Shown here one piece after another: positions 54,024 to 63,330 of a DNA stretch of 64,000 bases. Both the position numbers and the translations under genes were made by a program. The DNA is from CAWINY01 sp963837635 (GTDB taxonomy: Bacteria; Acidobacteriota; Terriglobia; Terriglobales; Acidobacteriaceae), in contig CAWINY010000006.1 of NCBI GenBank assembly GCA_963837635.1, positions 989,452 to 1,053,451 of the forward strand, written 5' to 3'. The notes beneath the pieces were generated by a model that did no database searches, had not been told where the DNA came from, and saw only the letters and a list, made by a program, of their open reading frames with translations. The number at the start of each line of letters is the position of its first letter. Position 1 is the stretch's first letter.

Positions 54024-54141
54024 GCGAGTCCGTTTGCCGGGCGAGTCGAAGGACCTTGTGGTTATGTACGAGAAACACAAGGTGCTTCGACTCGCCGGAT
54101 CGCGAAAACCGCGCGATCCCGGCTCGCTCAGCATGACAGCA
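54013..54141. repeat. dispersed palindromic spacer repeat, family B
   Basis: TTGTCATCCTGAGCGAGTCC and GGCTCGCTCAGCATGACA are inverted ends. Inside are GGGCGAGTCGAAGGACCTTG and its counterpart CAAGGTGCTTCGACTCGCCG. A second copy lies at 56217-56373. Confidence 0.68.
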
Positions 54142-54157
54142 CTATGGTACCGGATTC

Positions 54158-54799
54158 TCAGAACCCCGCTGAAACCAGCTTTTCCTTCGTGATCGGCGCC
54201 TGCTCGTCGCGGTGGAGCCACTTTTCCAGGTACTTGGCCACGATATCGGTTTCGATGTTGATCGGGTCGCCGGGTTTGAGCGACCCCAGATTTGTCATCT
54301 CGACGGTGTGGGGAATGATCGCCACGCTGACCTTGTTCCCTTCCAGCTTGGCCACCGTCAGGCTGATGCCCTCAATGGCAATCGAGCCCTTGTAGACCAG
54401 GTACTTGTCCAGTTCGCCGGGCACTTCGATATGGAGCCAGAAATCCTTCGCGCCGGGGATCGGTTCGAGCCCCAGGAACTTGCCGGTGCCGTCCACGTGT
54501 CCCTGAACCATGTGTCCGCCCAGGCGCCCCTCCGCTTTCAGCGGCAGTTCGAGGTTGACCAGCGCCCCTTGGTGGATGCGTGACAACGCCGTGCGCGTCC
54601 ACGTCTCCTCCGCCAAATCGGCGCCGAACGAGGTGGGCGTGATGTCCAGCGCGGTCAGGCAAATCCCGCTGACAGCAATGCTATTGCCGGTCTTCAGCTC
54701 CTTGGTAACCTGCTCGGCGGCTACGGTGATGCGGCGCTTGCCGCCTTCTTCCTTAATACTGCTGATTTTTCCTACTTCCTCAATGAGACCAGTAAACAC
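54158..54799 (-). CDS. ribE: riboflavin synthase alpha chain
   Basis: 213 residues. MFTGLIEEVG at the start and two tandem lumazine-binding barrels: IAVSGICLTAL... HMVQGHVDGTG in the first and GSIAIEGISLTV in the second, as in every riboflavin synthase. It dismutates two lumazines to riboflavin. It lies downstream of ribD on the same strand (about 95 bases of repeat spacer between them). Confidence 0.95.
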   Translation of the reverse strand: MFTGLIEEVGKISSIKEEGGKRRITVAAEQVTKELKTGNSIAVSGICLTALDITPTSFGADLAEETWTRTALSRIHQGALVNLELPLKAEGRLGGHMVQGHVDGTGKFLGLEPIPGAKDFWLHIEVPGELDKYLVYKGSIAIEGISLTVAKLEGNKVSVAIIPHTVEMTNLGSLKPGDPINIETDIVAKYLEKWLHRDEQAPITKEKLVSAGF

Positions 54800-54807
54800 G
54801 GGAACCC

Positions 54808-54895
54808 CTCAAATCGTTCTCCGTTTTCCGTTCTCCGTTTACTGCATCAACCTGGCGGCCGATAAACGGGAAACAGGGGACGGAAAACGTCATTA
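54808..54895. repeat. inverted GGAAAACGG-type repeat between ribD and riboflavin synthase
   Basis: TCGTTCTCCGTTTTCCGTTC and AAACGGGAAACAGGGGACGG with AAAACG are inverted blocks, related to those at 13098-13218. Confidence 0.5.
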
Positions 54896-56137
54896 TTAGT
54901 ATGGATCGCGAATGTACCCCTCGACGGCGAAGTCGTCGCCGAAGCGGTGTAGCTGCATTGATTTTAAATGCACGACGTCGCTGATGGGTCGAAAACCTGC
55001 TTCCGCACGTGGCGCCGGCGCCTCGCCAGATAAGCTCTTTGCGTCGGCGGGCGGTCGCATCAGCGGAACTACCCCGCAGCCCCGCACGGCGGGAATGAAC
55101 ATCTTGGGCGCGTAATAAAGAAAGACTTTGTCCACCAGACCGAAGGCCAGCGCGGCCCAGTTGATCGTGGAGCCGCCCTCGATGAGCAGACTGAGAACAT
55201 TCAGTTCGCCAAGCCTGCGCAGCACCGCAGCCAGATCGGGACAGCCGGAAGCGTCGGACGCAATCGACTCGACGCGCACGCCGCGAGCTTCCAACTCCTG
55301 GACGGCCGCCTGCGATCCGGACGTGTGAAACACGAGCAAGTCATTGTCAGCGGATCTCACAAGCTGCGAATCCAGCGGCAGGCGCAGGTGCGAATCGAGA
55401 ACCACGCGGAACAGCGGACGCCCGCGCGGCAAGCCACTACGATCGGTGAGCAGAGGATCGTCCGCCAGCACGGTTCCGATGCCGACCAGGATGGCGTCGC
55501 TGGCATGGCGCAGTTCGCGCTGTGCATGGGCGCGAGCGGCTTCGCCGGTGATCCAGCGCTCGGCTTCGATTTTCTCCGGACGTGCTGGTGCCCCACATCT
55601 GCCCGCCATTGGCAGATGTGGGTTCAGAGACGGCGCGGCTAGCTTTCCATCCAGCGTCATGCCCGCCTTGAGGATCACAAACGGGGTACGCGTGCGGATG
55701 AATATAGCGAATGCCTCGTTGAGCTTACGAGCGTCGGCTTCAAGTATCCCTTGAATAACTTCGATGCCTGCTGCGCGAAGCTTCTCGAAACCTTTACCGG
55801 CGACCAGCGGGTTGGGGTCGCTCATGCCTGCGACCACTCGTGCCACGCCGGAGGCAATTACCGTGTCCACGCAGGGTCCGGTGCGTCCGGTGTGACAGCA
55901 CGGTTCCAGGTTGAGGTACAGCGTGGCGCCCAGCGCCCGCTCGCCCGCCTGCTCCAGCGCCAGAACCTCGGCGTGCTTGCGTCCGGCGTAGATGTGGGTG
56001 CCTTCGCCAAGAATCTGGCCCGCCGCGTCCACCACGACAGCGCCGACACACGGATTCGGAGACGCCAAGCCGATGCCCTGGCGCGCTAGCGCGAGTGCCC
56101 GCTGCATGAATTGGAGGTCGGTGGCTTCGGTCGTCAT
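54896..56137 (-). CDS. ribD: bifunctional riboflavin deaminase/reductase RibD
   Basis: 413 residues from the ATG at 56137 with GGGAAA upstream; the open frame runs 72 bases further into a repeat. The deaminase part (1-150) begins MQRALALARQGIGLASPNPC, with the zinc-binding HAE (55-57) and PCCHTGRTGPC (79-89). The reductase part follows (about 155-365) with VILKAGMTLDGKLA, DAILVGIGTVLADDPLLTDR and the LLIEGGSTIN loop. It carries out two successive steps of riboflavin synthesis. A short insertion (AAPSLNPHLPMAGRCGAPAR) after the DGKLA motif is unusual; its DNA contains an inverted CATCTGCC/GGCAGATG pair (about 55596-55620). Confidence 0.94.
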   Translation of the reverse strand: MTTEATDLQFMQRALALARQGIGLASPNPCVGAVVVDAAGQILGEGTHIYAGRKHAEVLALEQAGERALGATLYLNLEPCCHTGRTGPCVDTVIASGVARVVAGMSDPNPLVAGKGFEKLRAAGIEVIQGILEADARKLNEAFAIFIRTRTPFVILKAGMTLDGKLAAPSLNPHLPMAGRCGAPARPEKIEAERWITGEAARAHAQRELRHASDAILVGIGTVLADDPLLTDRSGLPRGRPLFRVVLDSHLRLPLDSQLVRSADNDLLVFHTSGSQAAVQELEARGVRVESIASDASGCPDLAAVLRRLGELNVLSLLIEGGSTINWAALAFGLVDKVFLYYAPKMFIPAVRGCGVVPLMRPPADAKSLSGEAPAPRAEAGFRPISDVVHLKSMQLHRFGDDFAVEGYIRDPY

Positions 56138-56216
56138 TTTCCCAAATTCGCTTTTGGCTATTGGCTGTAGTTCGTGGCCACAGTTCCAATCGAGTCGGAT
56201 TTTCCGCACTAAGGGC

Positions 56217-56373
56217 CATCATCCTGAGCGAGTCCGGCCGGTGTTGCCGGGCGAGTCGAAAGCCTGCCCTGAGCGAAGTCGAAGGGGACCTTGCGGTTCT
56301 GCTGAACAAACACAAGGTGCTTCGACTCGCCGGATCGCGAAAAACACGCGATCCGTCTCGCTCAGCATGACAG
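56217..56373. repeat. dispersed palindromic spacer repeat, family B (longer copy)
   Basis: ATCATCCTGAGCGAGTCCGG on the left and GTCTCGCTCAGCATGACAGC on the right. It holds an extra inner CTGAGCGAAGTCGAAGGGGA block compared with the copy at 54013. Confidence 0.68.
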
Positions 56374-56434
56374 CTAATAGCCAACAGCCAATAGCGCCTT
56401 CAGCTCAATCGCAAAGCTCTATCTCGGAATTCAA

Positions 56435-57400
56435 CTATCCGAACACCGACTCCACGAACTGTTGCGGATCAAAAGGCAGCAGGTCGCTCCCTTTCTCTCC
56501 GACTCCGATATAGCGCACGGGCACGCCGAGTTCGCGCGAGATGGCAATCACGATCCCGCCCTTGGCGGTACCGTCCAATTTGCTGAGCACGATGCCGGTG
56601 ACGCCCGCCGACTCGGTAAACAATCGCGCCTGTTGCAATCCGTTCTGCCCGGTGGTGGCATCGACCACCAACAGGGTTTCGTGGGGCGCCCCGACGATGA
56701 ACCGCTGCGCTGTGCGGCGCATCTTGTTCAGCTCCTCCATGAGGCTGTTCTTAGTATGCAGGCGGCCGGCGGTGTCCACGATCACATAATCGGTGTGGCG
56801 CGCCTTGGCGGCTTGCAAGGCGTCGAACAGCACCGCGGCGGGGTCGCCCCCGGGCTTGGTTTTGATCACTTCCGTCCCTGTGCGTTCGCCCCATATCTCC
56901 AATTGCTCGATGGCGGCGGCACGAAACGTGTCAGCGGCGCACAGCAACACATTCTTGCCCTGGCTACGGAAGCGCTGTGCGAGTTTGCCGATGCTGGTGG
57001 TCTTGCCCGTGCCGTTGACGCCAACCACGAGGATGACCTCCGGGTCGCCGTCCTGGGGTTCAATCGGCGGGATGTTCGCACCCATCAGGATGTTGAGCAG
57101 CTCTTCTTTGAGCAGGCGCTTGAGTTCCGCCACGTCGGCGATCTGCCGGCGGTCGGCGCGGTCGCGCAGCTTTTCCAGGACCTCATGGGTGGTGGTCGTG
57201 CCGAGATCGGCGGCGATCAGGCTGGCTTCCAGGTCGTCGAGAGTGTCGCGGTCGATCTCTTGCTTGAAGGCGACAACTTCCTCGATGCGCTCGCTCAGGT
57301 TCTCGCGCGTGCGCAGCACGGCCTGCTTCATTCGTTCAAAGAAGCCAGGCTTTTTCTTCTCGTTATCCTCTTCGTTACGTCTGCCGAACAAATTAATCAT
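56435..57400 (-). CDS. ftsY: signal recognition particle receptor FtsY
   Basis: 321 residues. N-domain helices (about 20-100), then the SRP GTPase: G1 GVNGTGKTTSIGKLA, DTFRAAAIEQLE, G3 DTAGRLHT and G4 SKLDGTAKGG, closing with YIGVGEKGSDLLPFDPQQFV. A short acidic/basic N-terminal tail replaces the long A-domain of E. coli. It brings ribosome-SRP complexes to the membrane. Divergent from the RNase gene at 57770. Confidence 0.97.
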   Translation of the reverse strand: MINLFGRRNEEDNEKKKPGFFERMKQAVLRTRENLSERIEEVVAFKQEIDRDTLDDLEASLIAADLGTTTTHEVLEKLRDRADRRQIADVAELKRLLKEELLNILMGANIPPIEPQDGDPEVILVVGVNGTGKTTSIGKLAQRFRSQGKNVLLCAADTFRAAAIEQLEIWGERTGTEVIKTKPGGDPAAVLFDALQAAKARHTDYVIVDTAGRLHTKNSLMEELNKMRRTAQRFIVGAPHETLLVVDATTGQNGLQQARLFTESAGVTGIVLSKLDGTAKGGIVIAISRELGVPVRYIGVGEKGSDLLPFDPQQFVESVFG

Positions 57401-57769
57401 GGCGATAAGGGCGCACGGCTTGATCTTGTGCGGCCGTGGGCGGAAACCATCATTATAGCTGGCAGCCGTCAGCCGTCAGTCAGGATGATGTGCGGGCGCA
57501 AACTGTGGGTAAGGACAATCAGAATCTCCCTTTGTTCGGAAAACGAAACAAAACTCGGGGGAGGAAGAGTCCCGTACTGGCGCGGGTTCGCAGGATGACC
57601 TCCGCCGGCACCGCGAACCCGCAGGACCGAATCTCGGCAACGGCAAAGATCAAAGATAAGGTCGAGCGTCGCGGATGCAGGAGAGGGGACAGAAAATCTG
57701 CTTTCTCGGCTCAACTGGCCCGATTCCTTCGTAAGTCACTGCCTGTGTTAGGCTTTCCACACACCGGCC
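57401..57769. other. spacer between divergent ftsY and RNB-family gene
   Basis: Contains the word-like repeat GGCAGCCGTCAGCCGTCAGT (about 57461-57480). Otherwise no gene. Promoters for both genes should lie here but none stands out. Confidence 0.45.
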
Positions 57770-59236
57770 ATGAACAACATTCATGTTTCTCACGTTGATC
57801 TGCAAGCGGCAGCTAAGAGAATCATGCTGGAGAACGGCTTCGAGCCGGACTTTCCTCCGCCTGTTCAACAGCAGCTTTCCGATTTGGGGGCGCACCCGCC
57901 AGAGGTGGCGCCGAATGAAAATATTCGCGATCTGCGCCATCTGCTCTGGTCTTCCATCGACAACGATACCTCGCGAGATCTAGATCAGATCGAAGTGGCT
58001 GAGCGGTTGCCGACGGGCGAGACCAAAGTGCTGGTGGGAATTGCCGATGTGGATACGTTCGCTGCGAAGGGCTCCGCTATTGATCAGCATGCTGCCAAAG
58101 AAACGACGACGGTCTATACGGGCGTACGGAATTTCCCGATGCTGCCCGAGCAGCTCTCCACCGGGACCAGCTCCTTGTTGGAGGGAGCAGATAAGCTAAG
58201 CATCGTTATCGAGTTCGTGGTTGCCGCGGATGGCTGCGTCAAGTCGGGCAGTGTATATCGTGCGATCGTCCGCAATAAAGCCCAGCTCACCTACGATGCG
58301 GTGGGCGCTTGGCTGGAAGGCAAAGGCGCCCCGCCGGATAAAGTCGCGGCCTCAGCCGAACTCGAATCCCAGCTGCACCTCCAGGATGAGATCGCGCAGG
58401 CACTCAAGAATGAGAGGCATCGGCACGGCGCGCTGAACATCGAGACCACCGAGGTCCGCCCGGTATTACTCAACCAGCAAGTCGTGGGCGTGGTGAAACA
58501 GCAGAAGAACCGAGCCACGGAACTGATCGAAGACTTCATGATCGCAGCCAATGGGATGGTTGCCCGCATGTTACTGCAAGTATCTTCCATACGGCGCGTG
58601 GTCAAAACTCCCGAGCGTTGGAACCGAATCGTGGAGCTCGCCGCCCAACGCGGTGAACACCTGCCGGCCGCGCCGGATTCCAAGGCGCTGAACGAGTTCT
58701 TGATGAAGCGCAAAGCGGCCGATCCGGATCACTTTGCCGATCTGTCGCTGGCGGTGATCAAACTGATGGGACCCGGCGAATATGTCTTGGAACGCCCCGG
58801 CGACCCCGAGCCAGGGCACTTTGGCCTCGCCGTCCAGGACTACACGCACTCCACCGCTCCCAATCGGCGCTTCGCCGATCTGGTCACACAGCGGCTACTC
58901 AAGGCCTTCCTGGGTACTGAACCGGCTCCGTATCCAGACGACGAGTTGGCCGCCATCGCCGCCAACTGTACCTCGAAAGAAGATGCAGCGCGCAAAGTTG
59001 AGCGGGAAATGGCGAAGCGCATTGCTGCGGTTGTGATGGCCAACAGAATCGGCGAAACCTTCGACGCGATCGTCACGGGAGTGACTCCACACGGAACATT
59101 CGTGCGTGTGTTGCAGCCTCATGTGGAGGGATTGCTGGCACACGGGCACCAGGGAGTGGATGTGGGAGACAAGCTGCGGGTCAAGCTGGTCAGCACGGAT
59201 GTCCAGCGCGGATACATTGATTTCGCACGAGCCTAA
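57770..59236 (+). CDS. RNB-family exoribonuclease (RNase II/R type) without cold-shock domains
   Basis: 488 residues. RNB catalytic domain (about 45-375) with the acidic site in SSIDNDTSRDLDQIEVAE and GIADVDTFAAKGSAID, the family's HFGLAVQDYTHSTAPNRRFA and DLVTQRLL motif, and an S1 domain at the end (about 415-488, ATGVTPHGTFVRV-like). The N-terminal cold-shock/OB domains of RNase II and RNase R are missing and replaced by only 45 residues. Known relatives of this short architecture exist. It should degrade RNA 3' to 5'. Confidence 0.9.
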   Translation: MNNIHVSHVDLQAAAKRIMLENGFEPDFPPPVQQQLSDLGAHPPEVAPNENIRDLRHLLWSSIDNDTSRDLDQIEVAERLPTGETKVLVGIADVDTFAAKGSAIDQHAAKETTTVYTGVRNFPMLPEQLSTGTSSLLEGADKLSIVIEFVVAADGCVKSGSVYRAIVRNKAQLTYDAVGAWLEGKGAPPDKVAASAELESQLHLQDEIAQALKNERHRHGALNIETTEVRPVLLNQQVVGVVKQQKNRATELIEDFMIAANGMVARMLLQVSSIRRVVKTPERWNRIVELAAQRGEHLPAAPDSKALNEFLMKRKAADPDHFADLSLAVIKLMGPGEYVLERPGDPEPGHFGLAVQDYTHSTAPNRRFADLVTQRLLKAFLGTEPAPYPDDELAAIAANCTSKEDAARKVEREMAKRIAAVVMANRIGETFDAIVTGVTPHGTFVRVLQPHVEGLLAHGHQGVDVGDKLRVKLVSTDVQRGYIDFARA

Positions 59237-59684
59237 GCGGCAAGAGAAAGGCGATGTATCTCGAAGTGCGTCTGTTCATCGAGAGTTCCGAACCTCATGG
59301 ACATATGAACGTTGGTTCTGGTCGCCAGGTGGCCCGGCTCGCCGTGAAATAGCTGCAACAGGTTCAACAGTAATCACTTAGAATCTGCAGAACTTAATAG
59401 TTTTCAATAACTTACAAAATCCAGTCGGTGACCAGATCACACGGGTTGTGAAACTTGATTACGCAGCTATAAAATCCCGCACAGGGGCCTTCGGGGCAGG
59501 GTCTCGATATCGGTCCGGTGGCTGCTGGCAGCTCTACATCCGTTTCGCTTCTGCTGTGTAAGCAATCCACCCAGCCTTTGCTGAGAAGAGTTCTAAAATC
59601 GTCTGTTAGCCTGCATAGCTGACCACGACCAGAAGGAACGGGTGGAGGCGCAGCACTGCGTGACACCGATGACAGGAGAGTGGC
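59237..59684. other. spacer without a recognisable gene
   Basis: Only short frames were found on either strand. A short dyad (GTTCAT/ATGAAC, about 59272-59308) and the ribosome site AGGAGAG before 59685 are the only signals noted. Confidence 0.4.
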
Positions 59685-61229
59685 ATGGGGAACAATAAAG
59701 AGGTAAGTAACGGTTCGTCCATAACGAAGTTCCTCGAACTGATGCCGGGCTTGCTCCGCAATCGGCTTAGCCTGAGCGGAGCAGCACTTGCCTTGGTGAC
59801 CTTCGCCAATATCATGTTCATGATTGTTCGGGACGCGGGGGCGAGGCGGCCTAATCCCTATCTTGGAATCTTCTCGTACATGGTGCTCCCGGTGTTTGGC
59901 ACGCTGGGTGTGGTGCTGATGTTGTTGGGAGCGCACCGGGAGCGGGCCCGCCGACGAAAACAGGCCCCGCACATGGTGCCGGCCTTCCCGAAACTCGACT
60001 TCAATGACCCAACCCAACGCGGCCTGTTGACGTTCTCTTTGACAGTAGCGGTAACTCTATTCGTGCTCAGCGCGGTGGTCAGCTATCACGCCTATCACGT
60101 CAGCGATTCCACCCAGTTCTGTGGGCAGGTGTGCCACAGCGTGATGGGTCCTGAGTACACCGCGTACACGCAGTCGCCTCACGCGCGCGTAGCCTGCGTG
60201 GAGTGCCACGTCGGCTCGGGCGCGAGCTGGTTCGTTAAGGCGAAAGTGTCGGGGGCGCGGCGGGCGTTCCTGGTGATGTCCCAGCGCTACCCGCGTCCCA
60301 TTCCGGCTCCGGTGGAGAGCCTGCGTCCGGCCCAAGACACCTGCGAGCAATGCCACTGGCCGAGCAAGTTTTACGGTGGGGTATTGAAGATCTTCACCCA
60401 CTTCGGATACGACGAACAGAACACCCCCCGCCAGATTCGCATGCTGATTCGGGTGGGCGGCAGCGATCCTGGTACGGGCCTGGGCGTCGGCATTCACTGG
60501 CACATGAATATCGCCAACCAGATTACCTACGCGGTCACCGATCCCACGCGCCAGAGCATCCCCTGGGTGCAAATCAGGGACGCGGGAGGCCGGGTAACCG
60601 TCTACAAGGCCAAGGACACCCCCCTCAGCGATGCGCAGATTGCCGCCGCCCCCAAGCGCACCATGGATTGCGTGGACTGCCACGACCGACCCACGCACGT
60701 CTACCTTCCCCCGGACCGCGCGGTGGACGAGGCCTTGCTCTCCAACCGCATCGACCGCGCCATTCCCTTCATCAAGCAGCAAGCCGTAACCGCGCTCTCC
60801 GCCGGCTACCCGACGAAGGAACAAGCGCTCCAGGAAATTCGGCATGGAGTGATGAACTTTTACACGGCAAAGTATCCGAAGTTGTTTCCTGATGGCGGCA
60901 AGATGCTCGACAAGGCCATCGTCGAGCTGCAGCGCATCTATGTGAACAACATCTTCCCCAGCATGCATGTCGATTGGCGCACCTACCCGGACAACATAGG
61001 TCACTTTTATTCGACCGGCTGCTTCCGCTGCCACGACAACAACCACGTCAGCCCCGATGGCAAAATGGTGGGGCGGGATTGCAACATCTGCCACGAGGTG
61101 CTGGGGCAGGAACAGGGCGCATCTGCCCCGATGGGGAGGGTTACGGGTGTTGTTTTCAACCATCCGGGAGGAGAACTACCGGAGGGCGCCAACTGCGGAG
61201 ACTGCCACACCGGAGCGCCGGTTTCGTAA
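59685..61229 (+). CDS. membrane-anchored seven-heme c-type cytochrome (NapC/NirT-like)
   Basis: 514 residues. Three membrane helices (about 30-48, 63-82, 113-133), then a periplasmic part with seven CxxCH heme sites: CGQVCH (146), CVECH, CEQCH, CVDCH, CFRCH, CNICH and CGDCH. The first pair with SPHARVACVECHVGSGASWF is typical of NapC/NirT quinol-oxidising cytochromes, which usually have four hemes and one helix, so this is an extended form. It may pass electrons from quinol to periplasmic acceptors. No oxidase or reductase gene lies next to it. Confidence 0.88.
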   Translation: MGNNKEVSNGSSITKFLELMPGLLRNRLSLSGAALALVTFANIMFMIVRDAGARRPNPYLGIFSYMVLPVFGTLGVVLMLLGAHRERARRRKQAPHMVPAFPKLDFNDPTQRGLLTFSLTVAVTLFVLSAVVSYHAYHVSDSTQFCGQVCHSVMGPEYTAYTQSPHARVACVECHVGSGASWFVKAKVSGARRAFLVMSQRYPRPIPAPVESLRPAQDTCEQCHWPSKFYGGVLKIFTHFGYDEQNTPRQIRMLIRVGGSDPGTGLGVGIHWHMNIANQITYAVTDPTRQSIPWVQIRDAGGRVTVYKAKDTPLSDAQIAAAPKRTMDCVDCHDRPTHVYLPPDRAVDEALLSNRIDRAIPFIKQQAVTALSAGYPTKEQALQEIRHGVMNFYTAKYPKLFPDGGKMLDKAIVELQRIYVNNIFPSMHVDWRTYPDNIGHFYSTGCFRCHDNNHVSPDGKMVGRDCNICHEVLGQEQGASAPMGRVTGVVFNHPGGELPEGANCGDCHTGAPVS

Positions 61230-61820
61230 CCTCGCCTGGATACGGGCGAGAACAACCTGCATGGCGAACGGCTGTTGGCATCCATCGTGGGCGCCCATCA
61301 TCAGCCAGATTCTGAGACTGGGTCGTGAATTCCAATAAGGTGACCCAATGAGATGAAGTGTTCAAGGATGACAATGTCGATGCTGTCAGAAAGCTGGGAT
61401 TGTCTCAAGTGAAGGGTTCACCTGTAGAAATGCCGGTGGGTGTAGCAATGGATCAGTTACGCGAGATGGTGCTAATGCAGCCAAATTGCTTCCCCTCTGA
61501 CCGCCAGCCTGACGCGACGTGCCGCTCACTCTCCCTCCGCTGTAAATGCAGTGTCTGCAAAATAGCTGATCCTGCGAGCGCGATCCCAGGCTCAAGATCT
61601 TGAGCCCAATGCCCCATCGATATCCTGCCCGCTCGAAGGGGCGGGCGGGGCCGTGTCTTGTGGTAACGATTCCCGGTGGATGAATAGCATGTAGGATCTT
61701 CAGACAATACCCATAGCAGCTGTTACACATTCCCACTACTGGGAGTTCCACTTCGTCGTTGCGGAGGGCCGCTGTAGAGCCCGCATGGGCGTCCTCGGCT
61801 GGATTGAAGGTTCTGATATC
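61230..61820. other. spacer without a recognisable gene
   Basis: Contains an 18-base perfect palindrome GGCTCAAGATCTTGAGCC at 61589-61606, about 215 bases before hom. A plus-strand frame at 61358-61603 shows no family features. No riboswitch or T-box motif was recognised. Confidence 0.4.
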
Positions 61821-63137
61821 ATGACGAAAATTATGGATCAAGTGAATATTGGCATCGTTGGGTTAGGAAACATCGGCACCGGCACCCTGACGATCTTCGC
61901 GGAAAATGCCGCGCAGATCGATCTCAAACTCGGCTTCCGCCTCCGCGTTAAGGCGGTTTGCGATCTCTTGATCGATCAGAAGACGATTCCCGAATCGCTA
62001 GGGCCAGTTCTCAGGACCAACGACTGGCACCGACTGGTTGACGACCCGGACTTGCACATCATCGTGGAGTTAGTGGGCGGCACCAACGTTGCCGCCAAGA
62101 TCGTCAAGACCGCGCTGGCCAACAAGAAATCCGTAGTTACGGCGAACAAGGAGCTAATGGCGTTGAACGGTGCCGACCTGTGGGAGCAAGCGGTCGCTGC
62201 CGGAACAAATATTGCTATGGAGGCCAGCGTCTGCGGCGGAATTCCTATCCATTCGGTGCTCCGTGAGGGGATTTCCGGGGACCGGATCGAGGCCTTGCTC
62301 GGCATCCTGAACGGCACCAGCAACTACATTTTGACCGAAATGGAAAATCACGGAACAGCGCTGGAGACCGTGCTTGCCGAAGCCCAGCGGCTTGGGTACG
62401 CCGAGGCTGATCCGACCAACGACGTCGAGGGGTTTGACGCGCGCTCCAAACTCGCCATTCTTTCAGCCTTGGCTTTTGGCGAAAGGATCACGCCTTCCGA
62501 CATTTTTACCGAAGGAATCCGGCGCATTTCTCCGATCGATTTTGAATACGCGCACGTGCTCGGCCATACGATCCGGCTCCTGTGCGGGGCGCGGCAAACG
62601 AACGATGGGTTAGTACTCTCGGTTCGGCCAGCTCTTATTTCCCGAGCGACGCTCATAGCCGGGGTTCAGGGCTCCTACAACGCAGTCTGGATCAAGGGGC
62701 TTTACGGCGAAGATACGTTTTATTGTGGCCGTGGTGCCGGCCCCAGACCTACGGGTGTCGCCGTAGTGAGCGATCTGATGCGTGTAGCTCGCGAAATTCG
62801 CGACGGCAGCCCCGAGCGAGTCTCTCCTTTCGCACACACACGCCTCGGCGTAAGTACGCCGATTCCGGTAATTCGCCAGAAACGTGCGTTCTATCTGCGC
62901 TTCCGGGTGAGAGATGGCGAGGGAATTATCGCCACATTAGCCGGCATTCTGGCCAACAAACACATTAGTCTCGATGCGGTTCTCCAGTTGCCTTACGCGA
63001 ACAAGAGCGACCTCCCCTTTGTGATCACGATCGAGCCAGCTACGGAGGGGGCGGTGCGTGACGCTCTGGAAGAAATGTCGAAGCTCGATTTCCTAGTCGA
63101 ATCGCCGCTGGCACTGCCGATTGAGTCTCCACTCTAG
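61821..63137 (+). CDS. hom: homoserine dehydrogenase
   Basis: 438 residues from the ATG at 61821; 12 codons upstream are open without support. NAD(P)-binding VNIGIVGLGNIGTGTL, then VVTANKELMALNG, the catalytic region ILNGTSNYILTEME, YAEADPTNDVEGFDARSKLA, and a C-terminal ACT domain (about 350-425, GEGIIATLAGILANKHISLD) for feedback control by threonine. It makes homoserine for threonine and methionine. Confidence 0.96.
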   Translation: MTKIMDQVNIGIVGLGNIGTGTLTIFAENAAQIDLKLGFRLRVKAVCDLLIDQKTIPESLGPVLRTNDWHRLVDDPDLHIIVELVGGTNVAAKIVKTALANKKSVVTANKELMALNGADLWEQAVAAGTNIAMEASVCGGIPIHSVLREGISGDRIEALLGILNGTSNYILTEMENHGTALETVLAEAQRLGYAEADPTNDVEGFDARSKLAILSALAFGERITPSDIFTEGIRRISPIDFEYAHVLGHTIRLLCGARQTNDGLVLSVRPALISRATLIAGVQGSYNAVWIKGLYGEDTFYCGRGAGPRPTGVAVVSDLMRVAREIRDGSPERVSPFAHTRLGVSTPIPVIRQKRAFYLRFRVRDGEGIIATLAGILANKHISLDAVLQLPYANKSDLPFVITIEPATEGAVRDALEEMSKLDFLVESPLALPIESPL

Positions 63138-63199
63138 GCGAATACAAGTCCACGAAGTAAGATCGCGGCCAATATAACTGGAGCAGTAGGACGAGACCC

Positions 63200-63294
63200 T
63201 CCCCGGATGGTACGTCATGTCAATGTCGATATGCTGCACATATGGCTCGTTCAGCAGCGTGCCGTTCACAAAGACTTGAAGCCCGCGCGCCTCA
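63200..63294 (-). pseudogene. internal fragment of signal peptidase I
   Basis: On the minus strand the sequence reads VEARGLQVFVNGTLLNEPYV then QHIDIDMTYHPG, closely like the middle of LepB (typically ...LFVNGxxLDEPYVxHxD...PG). Neither the catalytic Ser/Lys regions nor a start are near, and the frame loses its likeness on both sides. It is a remnant about 30 codons long. Confidence 0.5.
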
Positions 63295-63330
63295 ACTACA
63301 CTCTACCAACCTTCGTGTGGGACGAGAATT

